Below are positions 1-5,018 of a stretch of 5,018 nucleotides of DNA, piece after piece. The stretch is from an uncultured Eggerthella sp. GTDB taxonomy: Bacteria; Actinomycetota; Coriobacteriia; Coriobacteriales; Eggerthellaceae. The notes under the pieces were generated by a model. The model did not search any database. It was not told where the DNA came from and saw only the letters and a list, made by a program, of their open reading frames with translations. The stretch lies in NCBI GenBank assembly GCA_900551155.1, contig URVA01000104.1, forward strand, positions 1 through 5,018. Reading direction: 5' to 3'. The position numbers and the translations under genes are program-made. Position 1 is the stretch's first letter. Each line of letters begins with the position of its first letter.

Positions 1-395
1 TTTGCAGCTTTTTCACGAGCAGCAAGTTGTTCTGGCGAAATAATAGTCATAGGAGCTTCAACACCTTCAGGGAACTTATAGAAGTTGCCCTTAAAGTCCA
101 AAACATTACCTTCAATATTTACGCCATATAACTCGTGAGCTTCATTTTCAAAAACAAATGCAGCAATAAACAATTCCGTAACCGAAGGAACAACGGTTTC
201 GTTTTTAATAATTCCGCCAATCTTAAAATTGACAATTTCTTCACCCATAACAAAGGTATAAATCATCGTTATGGTGTCATCGCGTTCCAGCTTAGGAAGA
301 AGCTGGTCTAAGCGATATCCTTTTTCCTTATATTCCTTGCACGTATCAAGTAGCTGATCAAGTGCCAAGGGTCGAAAGTCTTGTTTAACCGACAT
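1..395 (-). CDS. echD: Ech hydrogenase subunit D, NuoC-like (C-terminus cut by window edge)
   Basis: I translated this from the ATG at 395-393; it stays open through 131 codons to the left edge, so its 3' end is missing. It is a soluble NuoC/30-kDa-type subunit, which in Ech hydrogenases packs against the large and small hydrogenase subunits on the cytoplasmic side of the membrane and carries no metal site. The diagnostic stretch is at residues 82-97 (FENEAHELYGVNIEGN), followed by FKGNFYKF at 101-108, the usual NuoC signature. The N-terminal part is acidic and lysine-rich, without a signal peptide or membrane segment. The start is firm: AAAGGTG at 409-403, inside the end of the upstream gene, lies seven bases before the ATG. 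Only two bases separate it from the upstream stop, so translation is probably coupled. NuoC is a separate small protein here, unlike the NuoCD fusions of Hyc/Hyf complexes, which favours the Ech type. Confidence 0.88.
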   Translation of the reverse strand, partial: MSVKQDFRPLALDQLLDTCKEYKEKGYRLDQLLPKLERDDTITMIYTFVMGEEIVNFKIGGIIKNETVVPSVTELFIAAFVFENEAHELYGVNIEGNVLDFKGNFYKFPEGVEAPMTIISPEQLAAREKAA

Positions 396-397
396 AG

Positions 398-841
398 TTA
401 GGCACCTTTCTTCTGCTCAGCAATCTTTTTTGCTTTTTCTTCCAGTACAGCCACACCCTGGACTACAGCATCAATAATTGCTTCAGGACGAACGGCGCAA
501 CCTGGAGCATACACATCAACTGGGATGGCCTGATCAACGCCACCAATGACGTTGTAGCAATCATGAAAAATACCGCCTGAGCATGCGCAAACTCCACAAG
601 CAACTACTACTTTAGGTTCAACCATCTGATTGTAAATCTCTTGAATAACGCTAATATTGCGCTGATTTACGCTTCCTGTTACCAAAAAGATATCGGCGTG
701 CTTTGGATTACCAGTGTTGATAACACCAAATCGTTCCGCATCATACAGCGGCGTTAAAGCAGCTAATACCTCGATATCGCAACCATTACAGCTCGAGCCA
801 TCATAGTGAATAATCCAAGGAGATTTAGAAATAGCAGACAT
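398..841 (-). CDS. echC: Ech hydrogenase small subunit C, NuoB-like [4Fe-4S] protein
   Basis: This 147-residue protein is the small electron-transfer subunit of a group 4 [NiFe] hydrogenase. In the family it holds the proximal [4Fe-4S] cluster that passes electrons between ferredoxin-linked clusters and the NiFe site of the large subunit. The four expected ligands are visible: Cys18 and Cys21 in CNGCD, Cys85 in ACGVCACSGG, and Cys115 in YAPGCAVRPEA. The CxxC spacing, in place of the adjacent Cys-Cys of true complex I NuoB, marks it as hydrogenase-type. Extra cysteines at 82, 87 and 95 are not expected ligands. The short length and lack of a Tat signal are normal for EchC and unlike uptake-hydrogenase small subunits. 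The C-terminus is a lysine/glutamate-rich helix. The start is supported by GGAGAAG at 850-844, just before the ATG and directly after the upstream stop. Confidence 0.93.
   Translation of the reverse strand: MSAISKSPWIIHYDGSSCNGCDIEVLAALTPLYDAERFGVINTGNPKHADIFLVTGSVNQRNISVIQEIYNQMVEPKVVVACGVCACSGGIFHDCYNVIGGVDQAIPVDVYAPGCAVRPEAIIDAVVQGVAVLEEKAKKIAEQKKGA
403..409 (-). promoter_or_regulatory. Ribosome binding site of echD inside the end of echC
   Basis: AAAGGTG on the minus strand lies in the last codons of the NuoB-like gene, seven bases before the ATG at 395. Because the site is covered while ribosomes finish the upstream gene, it points to coupled translation of the two subunits. Confidence 0.6.
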
Positions 842-850
842 ATCTTCTCC

Positions 851-1732
851 TTACAGATAAATCAATAATCCAATGTTAATACCCGCAAATACCAGCGTAA
901 CAATCCAAGCGGATTTAAGTAGGAGCTGCCATTTAACACGAGCAAAATTGTTATCAATCCATATTTCTAAAAGATAAATCAAAACCAAGGCAATGATAAC
1001 AACAGGTATGCACAGGGGGCTTTCCCAAATAAAGAACAAAGCAACCCACGCTAAGAACAAAATGTTCTCGCACCAATGCATAATTTCTACTTGGCCTAAT
1101 ACCTTACCTGACATTTCGGTAGTAACGCCCTTAACCAAATCTTGATGTGCGTGATGCGAATAAGAAAGGTCGAAAGGTGATTTGCGAAGTTTAATGGTAA
1201 GGATAAACAACAAACCAATAAACACACCAACAATAGAGCCAATGATCGGATAATCAAGGTGCAAAACCGTGGAAACATTAAAGCTTCCTGTTGCTAAAAA
1301 GAATCCAACCGCAAGAAGTAAAACCATAGGCTCATAAGCCATAACCTGAAGGGTTTCGCGATGTGCTCCAACTTCAGCAAAAGGCGAACGAGCAGCATAA
1401 GCAGCCATAATAAAGAGCATTTCTGAAAGCGTAACAATAAATACGCAAAGCAAGATATTGCCGCCAGAAATAAAGATGCCGCCTGCAATAAAGGTAAAGA
1501 TAAGAGCCCAGAATACGTAAGTGCCAATAGCGGTATTTACGCTTGCGTTTTCCTTGGCAAACAACTTACGTACATCGTAGTACGGCTGAAGCAAAGGAGG
1601 TCCTACACGACCTTGCATACGTGCCGTTACTTTACGGTCAAGACCCGAAAGTAAGCAACCTAACACTGTTGCAACAATAGCAAATACAGCAGAGGCAAGA
1701 AGTGTGATGAGGATTGAAATTAAAGTATCCAT
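851..1732 (-). CDS. echB: Ech hydrogenase membrane subunit B, NuoH-like
   Basis: This 293-residue integral membrane protein belongs to the NuoH/HyfC/EchB family, the subunit that links the cytoplasmic hydrogenase module to the ion-translocating antiporter-like subunit. It has about eight hydrophobic segments, with the first helix at roughly residues 5-29. Family motifs are clear: the cytoplasmic loop RMQGRVGPPLLQPYYDVRKL (38-57), the acidic stretch from Glu104 to Glu126, YEP at 133-135, and RKSPFDLSYSHHAHQDLVKG (183-202) followed by TEMSG (205-209). The last motif is typical of hydrogenase-associated versions and differs from respiratory NuoH. Length matches usual EchB proteins of about 290 residues, and the frame is intact. 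The ATG is preceded by AAGGAG at 1745-1740 with seven bases of spacing. It begins 16 bases after the antiporter-like gene and ends nine bases before the small-subunit gene. Confidence 0.93.
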   Translation of the reverse strand: MDTLISILITLLASAVFAIVATVLGCLLSGLDRKVTARMQGRVGPPLLQPYYDVRKLFAKENASVNTAIGTYVFWALIFTFIAGGIFISGGNILLCVFIVTLSEMLFIMAAYAARSPFAEVGAHRETLQVMAYEPMVLLLAVGFFLATGSFNVSTVLHLDYPIIGSIVGVFIGLLFILTIKLRKSPFDLSYSHHAHQDLVKGVTTEMSGKVLGQVEIMHWCENILFLAWVALFFIWESPLCIPVVIIALVLIYLLEIWIDNNFARVKWQLLLKSAWIVTLVFAGINIGLLIYL

Positions 1733-1748
1733 TCAGTATCTCCTTCGC

Positions 1749-3080
1749 CTAAAGAATTCCCATTGCAACGGTTAAATAAATTGCCCAAACAAACGCAGCA
1801 GCAAGCAAAACATAGCAAGCAATAGTGCCAATAGGCTTAATCTTTGCTTCGCCGAATACTGGCTCTAAGTACCAGTTTCGAGCAGTTGCCTGCATGGGCT
1901 GAGATAGCGCATTAACAAACGTACGATCCGCATTGTTAACTGAAATACCAGAAAGGTACGCATCGGTCTTTCGCACACCCTTCTTGTACTTGCGCATGCC
2001 ACCCAAAAGAACCACAGCCATAACCAAACAACAAATACCTGCGATATAGAGGTCATCATCAAGAATGGGCTGAATAGCAATACCAAGAACAGAAGCAATA
2101 TAAGGCTCAATTAAGTAATCGGACATAAGCGGAATAGTTACGCAGCTGACCAATGCAAGAATGGTAAAGGTCATGGTAGCTACCCATTCACTCCAATGAA
2201 CTGTTTTCTCAATGCTTTCAGGAGTACCCGTAATTCCAGCAAGCTTTCCGAGCCATTTACCCCAGAACATAAAGGTTGCAGCGGAACCAAAGGCAAGCAT
2301 GAGCAAAAGTGCAAACTGTCGGGTATCAACGAACGAAACCAACGTTGCCCATTTTGCAACCAACATACCAAAGGGTGCCAAGAACATAATCATGATACCG
2401 ACGATCATCATACGTGACAGACGCGGCATACGTTCAAAGAGCAAATCCATATCTTCAATGTCACGCGAACCGATATGGTGTTCTGCAGTGCCAACACAAA
2501 GGAACAAAAGGCTTTTTGCAACAGCATGGAAAATTACCAGCAAAATAGCTGCCCAGATTGCTTCAGCGGTACCAACACCAGCACAAGCAGTAATTAAGCC
2601 AAGATTAGCAATCGTGGAATATGCCAGAACGCGCTTACCATTCGACTGCGAAATAGCCATCATCGAGCACAGTAAGAAGGTAATGCCCCCTACAAGAATG
2701 ACCAAGATAGAAGGCGCAAACGAAACCGCATAAATAGGTGCGCATTTAATGAGCATAAATACACCAGCCTTTACCATCGTAGAAGAATGCAGAAGCGCAG
2801 AAGTTGGTGTTGGCGCAACCATTGCTCCCAAAAGCCACGTGTGGAATGGCATTTGGGCGGCTTTCGTCATGCCAGCCAAACTTAAACACGTAAGTGGCAA
2901 AACAACATAGGTTGGTGCAATAGTGCCAAACACAATAAAGTCCATAAAGTCAATGCAGCTGAACTGAATTGCAAGGTAATACAGCGCCGCTAAGAAAGCG
3001 ATACCACCAACCAAGTTCATAATTATCTGACGGAACGCATTATGGATTGCCTCATCAGTTTTCGTAAAGCCAATAAGCAA
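1749..3080 (-). CDS. echA: EchA C-terminal fragment (antiporter-like subunit core and C-terminal helices)
   Basis: Homology to the NuoL/MrpA family begins before this open frame, at about 3122, and runs without interruption to the TAG at 1751-1749. The piece carries the channel core: TKAAQMPFHTWLLGAM with the functional lysine at residue 73 of this fragment, PTPTSALLHSSTMVKAG with His98, KRVLAYSTIANLGLI at 149-163, and FHAVAKSLLFL with Lys189. Further hydrophobic segments and a final helix follow. The nominal start at 3080 is a TTG within FLLIGF, in the middle of a helix, with no Shine-Dalgarno sequence at a sensible distance, so it is unlikely to be a true start. The nearest ATG (3108) is out of frame. 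This part therefore looks like the tail of an interrupted gene more than an independent one. Its conservation argues that the break is young or tolerated. Confidence 0.68.
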   Translation of the reverse strand: MLIGFTKTDEAIHNAFRQIIMNLVGGIAFLAALYYLAIQFSCIDFMDFIVFGTIAPTYVVLPLTCLSLAGMTKAAQMPFHTWLLGAMVAPTPTSALLHSSTMVKAGVFMLIKCAPIYAVSFAPSILVILVGGITFLLCSMMAISQSNGKRVLAYSTIANLGLITACAGVGTAEAIWAAILLVIFHAVAKSLLFLCVGTAEHHIGSRDIEDMDLLFERMPRLSRMMIVGIMIMFLAPFGMLVAKWATLVSFVDTRQFALLLMLAFGSAATFMFWGKWLGKLAGITGTPESIEKTVHWSEWVATMTFTILALVSCVTIPLMSDYLIEPYIASVLGIAIQPILDDDLYIAGICCLVMAVVLLGGMRKYKKGVRKTDAYLSGISVNNADRTFVNALSQPMQATARNWYLEPVFGEAKIKPIGTIACYVLLAAAFVWAIYLTVAMGIL

Positions 3081-3122
3081 GAACGAACACAGCGTGGTTA
3101 CTTCCCATGCAGTGAATAAGTA

Positions 3123-3146
3123 AAATTATAATTGCTCAATTTAAGA
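3123..3146 (-). other. Apparent 24-base excess segment in echA carrying both stop codons
   Basis: In the family, an Asn-Asn or Asp-Asn pair is followed by about seven residues and then Trp-Glu. Here fifteen codons lie between NN and WE. Removing eight codons (TCT TAA ATT GAG CAA TTA TAA TTT) would restore NNMI-YLFTA-WE with normal spacing and the same frame. The exact edges are uncertain by a codon or so. The segment is very AT-rich and contains the dyad AATTG-AG-CAATT (3142-3131 region) and the palindrome AATTATAATT. A TTT triplet occurs at both ends, 24 bases apart. The family spacing is from memory and the insertion is inference. Confidence 0.5.
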
Positions 3147-3713
3147 AATCATATTATTAAAGAAAATGATGCCATACATTGCAGAGAGGAAGACAAACAT
3201 CAACGCAAAGAACGTTGGACGTCGGTCAGGCATTTCAGTTTCGGGATGGTGAATACCAAAATAGAAGTCATGCATATAGCCAATGGAATATACGCAAATG
3301 CCCGTACCCACAATACCGATGATAAGTGCCATGATTAATGACAAGGAATCGATATATAAACTACGTGAGCACTCAAGACCATGTGCAAACATGAATTCAT
3401 ACACTAACGTACCGGCAATTTGAATGATCGCAAGGATGATTGCAGGTGCGTTGCGGTACTTAGCACCAAATGCAATGATAGTAATTGCAATAATTACATC
3501 AACCGCAAGACAAAGGTAATCAACATAGACCGATTCAAACGTAAAGTACGTACCTGTTGTACCCATATAGGTAACAACGAGGACAATTGAAACGATAGCA
3601 ATTGCTGCCGATCCAATACATACAATTACATTACGGGGCTTAGTCTTGCGAAAGACTAAAAGCAGGCCCGCAACAATGAGCGGAAACAGGATAAGGAATC
3701 CAATCATTTCCAT
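3141..3713 (-). CDS. echA: EchA N-terminal fragment (antiporter-like subunit, helices 1 to about 4)
   Basis: This 190-residue piece ends at the first TAA. It is nearly all membrane: hydrophobic segments lie near residues 3-20, 28-43, 61-77, 83-105, 115-138 and 166-185. The stretch YIDSLSLIMALIIGIVGTG followed by SIGYM is the conserved NuoL/HyfB motif of the third or fourth helix. Three start codons are possible in frame: TTG at 3734, ATG at 3719 and ATG at 3713. I prefer 3713 because AGAGG at 3727-3723 lies nine bases before it, against only three bases before 3719, and because the protein then starts directly with the membrane helix MEMIGFLILFPLI. No stable NuoL-type protein of this length is known to me, and it lacks the whole ion channel core. 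If made alone it is probably non-functional. Confidence 0.7.
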   Translation of the reverse strand: MEMIGFLILFPLIVAGLLLVFRKTKPRNVIVCIGSAAIAIVSIVLVVTYMGTTGTYFTFESVYVDYLCLAVDVIIAITIIAFGAKYRNAPAIILAIIQIAGTLVYEFMFAHGLECSRSLYIDSLSLIMALIIGIVGTGICVYSIGYMHDFYFGIHHPETEMPDRRPTFFALMFVFLSAMYGIIFFNNMIS

Positions 3714-3719
3714 GGGCAT

Positions 3720-3727
3720 CCACCTCT
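3720..3727 (-). promoter_or_regulatory. Ribosome binding site that decides the echA start
   Basis: AGAGGTGG on the minus strand. The AGAGG core is nine bases from the ATG at 3713, three from the ATG at 3719, and it lies downstream of the TTG at 3734, so it selects 3713. Confidence 0.55.
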
Positions 3728-3746
3728 TCTGCAACTGATAGACAAA

Positions 3747-3763
3747 ATCGCCCTAAAGGCGAT
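3747..3763 (-). terminator. Leader hairpin before echA, terminator- or attenuator-like
   Basis: On the minus strand this reads ATCGCC-TTTAG-GGCGAT followed at once by TTTTG. It is a perfect 6-bp stem with a 5-base loop and a short U run, lying 20 bases before the echA ribosome binding site. That fits a weak intrinsic terminator in the echA leader (an attenuator) or the end of a short upstream transcript. The stem is short and the U run only four to five bases, so termination would be weak. Confidence 0.35.
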
Positions 3764-3791
3764 GTATTTACTCTAGTAGTAATGCCTAGAT

Positions 3792-3820
3792 ATGCTCCCC
3801 TGTGTTCGCGGGGAACGCAT
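3792..3820 (-). repeat. GC-rich hairpin in the echA leader
   Basis: ATGC (3792-3795) pairs with GCAT (3817-3820), and TCCCC (3796-3800) pairs with GGGGA (3810-3814), with a two-base AC bulge and a nine-base loop. This is a nine-pair stem, the strongest fold in the intergenic region, and would form in the minus-strand leader RNA if transcription starts upstream of 3820. It resembles a single type I-E CRISPR repeat, but no second copy exists here. Confidence 0.45.
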
Positions 3821-3870
3821 GATTGCTCGGTAAATGGAATTATCCGTTGTCTTTTTGTGCACGAAGCGAA

Positions 3871-3888
3871 CACTACCCCTAGTGGTAG
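3871..3888. repeat. Overlapping short inverted repeats
   Basis: CACTA-CCCC-TAGTG (3871-3884) overlaps CTACC-CCTAGT-GGTAG (3873-3888). The two dyads are mutually exclusive as hairpins. They could be an operator for either flanking gene, but the arms are only five bases. Confidence 0.3.
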
Positions 3889-3908
3889 GAAGCCCTAATC
3901 AACACAAT

Positions 3909-3940
3909 ACTTAAAAAGTAGTGAGTGACCTTTTTTAAGT
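3909..3940. promoter_or_regulatory. Long AT-rich inverted repeat, possible operator
   Basis: ACTTAAAAAG (3909-3918) is matched by CTTTTTTAAGT (3930-3940), a ten-pair dyad with one extra T and an 11-base centre. The symmetry is the longest in the window outside hairpins at gene ends. It overlaps the -35 of a weak candidate plus-strand promoter, so it may be a regulator binding site for the crotonase gene. The regulator is unknown. Confidence 0.4.
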
Positions 3941-3954
3941 AATTACCCTATACG
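3925..3954 (+). promoter_or_regulatory. Weak candidate promoter for the crotonase gene
   Basis: GTGACC (3925-3930) and TATACG (3949-3954) are 18 bases apart and each matches the sigma-70-type consensus at four of six positions. It would leave a leader of about 135 bases before the gene. Weak on sequence alone. Confidence 0.22.
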
Positions 3955-3994
3955 CAATAGCTCGCGATGTAGCAAATCTGCGAAAAACCTACCA

Positions 3995-4011
3995 TCTTAA
4001 GTGCATTAAGA
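3995..4011. promoter_or_regulatory. Operator-like dyad TCTTAA-N5-TTAAGA
   Basis: TCTTAA (3995-4000) and TTAAGA (4006-4011) are perfect six-base arms around GTGCA. The core CTTAA/TTAAG also appears in the dyad at 3909-3940 and again at 4054-4058, which hints at repeated sites for one regulator. Confidence 0.35.
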
Positions 4012-4014
4012 ACA

Positions 4015-4035
4015 TGTGTTGTTCCTACAAACACA
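4015..4035 (+). repeat. Hairpin in the crotonase leader
   Basis: TGTGT-TGT pairs with ACA-A-ACACA around the loop TCCT, giving an eight-pair stem with one bulged A. It would lie in the leader RNA if transcription starts upstream, or act as a DNA dyad. Confidence 0.35.
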
Positions 4036-4049
4036 GATGGGGAGTTTAA

Positions 4050-4069
4050 AAATCTTAATGCGTAGATTT
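4050..4069. repeat. Short dyad AAATCT-N8-AGATTT
   Basis: Perfect six-base arms at 4050-4055 and 4064-4069, starting 49 bases before the crotonase ATG. It may be a regulatory site or chance in an AT-rich leader. Confidence 0.25.
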
Positions 4070-4098
4070 ACCTAACGAGGTAATACAAAGAGGAAACA

Positions 4099-4884
4099 AT
4101 GGCAGATTATTATGGAACCGATACGGTCGTATCAGAGCTTCGCGAAGACGGACTTCTGATTATCCGCATCAATCGTCCTGACATGGCAAATGCACTCAAC
4201 GGTGCAACTTCAAAGGCCATGGAAAACATCATGAACAATGCAGAGACCGACCCTGCTGTTCGCGCAATTATCGTGACGGGTACGGGCAAAGTATTCTGCG
4301 CCGGCAAGGATCTCTCCGAGCTTTCTGAAGGCGGAGAATGCCAGACTGTTACTGTACATGGTTTCGGTGGTTTAACTGCGCGCACTTGCTCTAAGCCAGT
4401 AATTGCTGCTTGCAATGGCTCTGCTGCTGGCGGTGGTATGGAAATCGCACTTTCTTGCGACATGGTAGTAGCATCTGATCGTGCTAAATTTGGTTGCACT
4501 GAAGTAGGCTTAGGTATTATCGCTTCCACAGGCGGTATCGTTCGTCTTGCTCGTGACATCAACCGTAAAGACTGCATGGAGCTTCTTCTTACTGGTAAAA
4601 AGATTAAAGCAGAAGAAGCTCAGAAGCTTGGTCTTATCAACTATGTCGTTCCTGCTGAAGAAGTTATGGATAAAGCAATTGAACTTGCAGAACAGTGCCT
4701 TAAGAATGCTCCATTAGCTCTTAAGTGGACCAAGTACCTTGTTCATGCAGCAGATCAGATGTCTGAAGAAGACGCTATGAAGTATTGCGATGCAGCTTAT
4801 CGCTTCCTAGAAAAGACTGAAGACGGCATTGAAGGTCCTGCGGCATTTGTAGAGAAGCGCGAACCAGTTTGGAAGGGTCGCTAA
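4099..4884 (+). CDS. Enoyl-CoA hydratase/crotonase family protein, CaiD-like
   Basis: This 261-residue cytoplasmic protein is a crotonase-fold enzyme that adds water across, or removes it to form, a 2,3 double bond of an acyl-CoA. The oxyanion-hole elements are FCAGKDL (66-72) and NGSAAGGG (106-113). Both acid/base glutamates of rat enoyl-CoA hydratase (Glu144 and Glu164) have counterparts, Glu115 in GGGMEIAL and Glu135 in CTEVGLG, exactly 20 residues apart as in the family, so it should be hydratase-competent. The ending IEGPAAFVEKREPVWKGR, the GFGGLT segment before KPVIAA, and the length closely resemble E. coli CaiD (crotonobetainyl-CoA hydratase), but no other cai gene is present, so the substrate is open. 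AAGAGGA at 4088-4094 sets the start. It is transcribed away from the hydrogenase operon and appears to stand alone within the window. Confidence 0.9.
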   Translation: MADYYGTDTVVSELREDGLLIIRINRPDMANALNGATSKAMENIMNNAETDPAVRAIIVTGTGKVFCAGKDLSELSEGGECQTVTVHGFGGLTARTCSKPVIAACNGSAAGGGMEIALSCDMVVASDRAKFGCTEVGLGIIASTGGIVRLARDINRKDCMELLLTGKKIKAEEAQKLGLINYVVPAEEVMDKAIELAEQCLKNAPLALKWTKYLVHAADQMSEEDAMKYCDAAYRFLEKTEDGIEGPAAFVEKREPVWKGR

Positions 4885-4898
4885 AAGCGCAACTTCAT

Positions 4899-4926
4899 TG
4901 TAAATCCTTACAAAAGGAAGTTTACA
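4899..4926 (+). terminator. Stem-loop after the crotonase gene, possible transcript end
   Basis: TGTAAA-TCCTT (4899-4909) pairs with AAGGA and TTTACA (4914-4918, 4921-4926) around the loop ACAA, with a two-base AG bulge: eleven pairs, 14 bases after the stop codon. There is no U run after it, so it is not a classical intrinsic terminator; it may stabilise a 3' end. Confidence 0.4.
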
Positions 4927-4937
4927 TTAACACCAAC

Positions 4938-4952
4938 GTTCATTTCATGAAC
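4938..4952. repeat. Dyad GTTCAT-TTC-ATGAAC
   Basis: Perfect six-base arms around a three-base centre in the gene-free 134 bases at the right end. Beyond it the plus strand is pyrimidine-rich and G-poor, with no open frame of note on either strand. It may be an operator for a gene beyond the edge. Confidence 0.25.
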
Positions 4953-5018
4953 ACAAGCCCTCACCTACCGCTGCCCTTTACTAACCCCTCAACACACACA
5001 TCCTTTCTTCAAGTAAAG

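Larger units (their letters stand above)
1749..3713 (-). pseudogene. echA: echA, NuoL-like antiporter subunit of Ech hydrogenase, broken by two in-frame TAA codons
   Basis: Taken as a whole this is one NuoL/HyfB/EchA-type gene of about 655 codons, close to the roughly 640-650 residues usual for EchA. The protein is the polytopic ion-translocating subunit that couples hydrogenase electron flow to proton or sodium movement. The reading frame is the same before and after the break; it is stopped by TAA at 3143-3141 and again at 3128-3126. The upstream part ends in FFNNMIS and the downstream part resumes as YLFTAWEVTTLCSFLLIGF, which would normally be one continuous helix pair. The Glu of WEVTT corresponds to the essential membrane glutamate of NuoL-type subunits, so the break falls immediately before a functional residue. 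No other stop or frameshift is seen, which suggests a recent lesion, an assembly artefact, or production as two pieces. Calling it a pseudogene is inference; its identity as EchA is secure. Confidence 0.75.
3735..4098. other. Divergent intergenic region between echA and the crotonase gene
   Basis: These 364 bases hold no credible gene; the only open frame crossing it is a TTG-started extension opposite no known family. It must contain the promoters of both flanking genes. I found no strong consensus promoter. On the minus strand a GATAAT box (3844-3839) could be a -10 for the ech operon, with a near-palindrome TTTGTGCACGAA (3854-3865) just upstream where a -35 or operator would lie. The region is unusually full of inverted repeats, listed separately, with the GC-rich ones nearer echA and the AT-rich CTTAA/TTAAG ones nearer the crotonase gene. 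Confidence 0.6.

Noticed and set aside
2212..2733. Long plus-strand open frame opposite echA
   Set aside because: It is antisense to strongly conserved EchA motifs and shows no recognisable domain; it is a shadow of codon use.
3126..3143. Recoding of the echA stops as selenocysteine or pyrrolysine
   Set aside because: Both stops are TAA; selenocysteine uses TGA and pyrrolysine TAG, and the intervening codons do not fit the family helix.
3120..3146. Programmed translational bypassing across the stop segment
   Set aside because: Bypassing usually needs matching take-off and landing codons. The take-off codon would be TCT, and no TCT occurs after the stops in the expected landing zone.
3132..3338. 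Small plus-strand open frame over the echA break
   Set aside because: It overlaps conserved EchA coding sequence antisense, has a highly charged composition with no recognisable family, and lacks a good ribosome binding site; it does not explain the break.
398..3713. Respiratory complex I (nuo) or formate hydrogenlyase (hyc/hyf) operon
   Set aside because: The small subunit has the CxxC hydrogenase pattern and not the Cys-Cys of NuoB, NuoC is a separate protein unlike the NuoCD fusion of Hyc/Hyf, and the gene order is that of ech.
3792..3820. CRISPR array
   Set aside because: The hairpin looks like a type I-E repeat, but there is one copy only, no spacers and no cas gene.
4110..4577. Minus-strand open frame opposite the crotonase gene
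   Set aside because: It is antisense to the catalytic core of a clear crotonase and has no family features.
4885..5018. A small minus-strand gene beginning with a site like AAGAAAGGATG near the right end
   Set aside because: The frame from that ATG stops after six codons.

Overview
The window carries most of one operon on the minus strand and one gene on the plus strand, separated by a 364-base divergent intergenic region. Read 5' to 3', the minus-strand genes run NuoL/antiporter-like (3713 to 1749), NuoH-like (1732 to 851), NuoB-like small subunit (841 to 398) and NuoC-like (395 to beyond the left edge). This is the echA-echB-echC-echD order of energy-converting (Ech) group 4 [NiFe] hydrogenases. 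The catalytic large subunit (echE) and the ferredoxin-like subunit (echF) would be expected next, outside the window. Genes are 2 to 16 bases apart with strong Shine-Dalgarno sites, so this is one tightly coupled transcription unit. The plus-strand gene (4099-4884) is an enoyl-CoA hydratase/crotonase that keeps both catalytic glutamates and most resembles the CaiD type.

The most notable point is in echA. Its reading frame is interrupted by two in-frame TAA codons (3143-3141 and 3128-3126), with no frame change on either side. The antiporter-like family normally has about seven residues between an Asn-Asn/Asp-Asn pair and the functional Trp-Glu of the next helix. Here there are fifteen codons, so the stops sit in an apparent excess of about 24 bases. 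The sequence on both sides is otherwise well conserved. Either echA is a recent pseudogene in an otherwise intact operon, or the protein is made in an unusual way.

The intergenic region (3735-4098) is rich in inverted repeats. Two hairpins would lie in the echA leader, one followed by a short U run, and several operator-like dyads lie nearer the crotonase gene. Bases 4885-5018 hold no gene, only a stem-loop and a short dyad after the crotonase stop.

The organism is an anaerobic bacterium of moderate-to-low GC content that uses ordinary Shine-Dalgarno starts. Ech hydrogenase implies hydrogen metabolism coupled to ion pumping with ferredoxin, and the crotonase implies anaerobic acyl-CoA chemistry. 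A gut or oral anaerobe from Clostridia or Coriobacteriia would fit, but the sequence alone does not settle the lineage. No tRNA, rRNA, CRISPR array or insertion sequence was seen.
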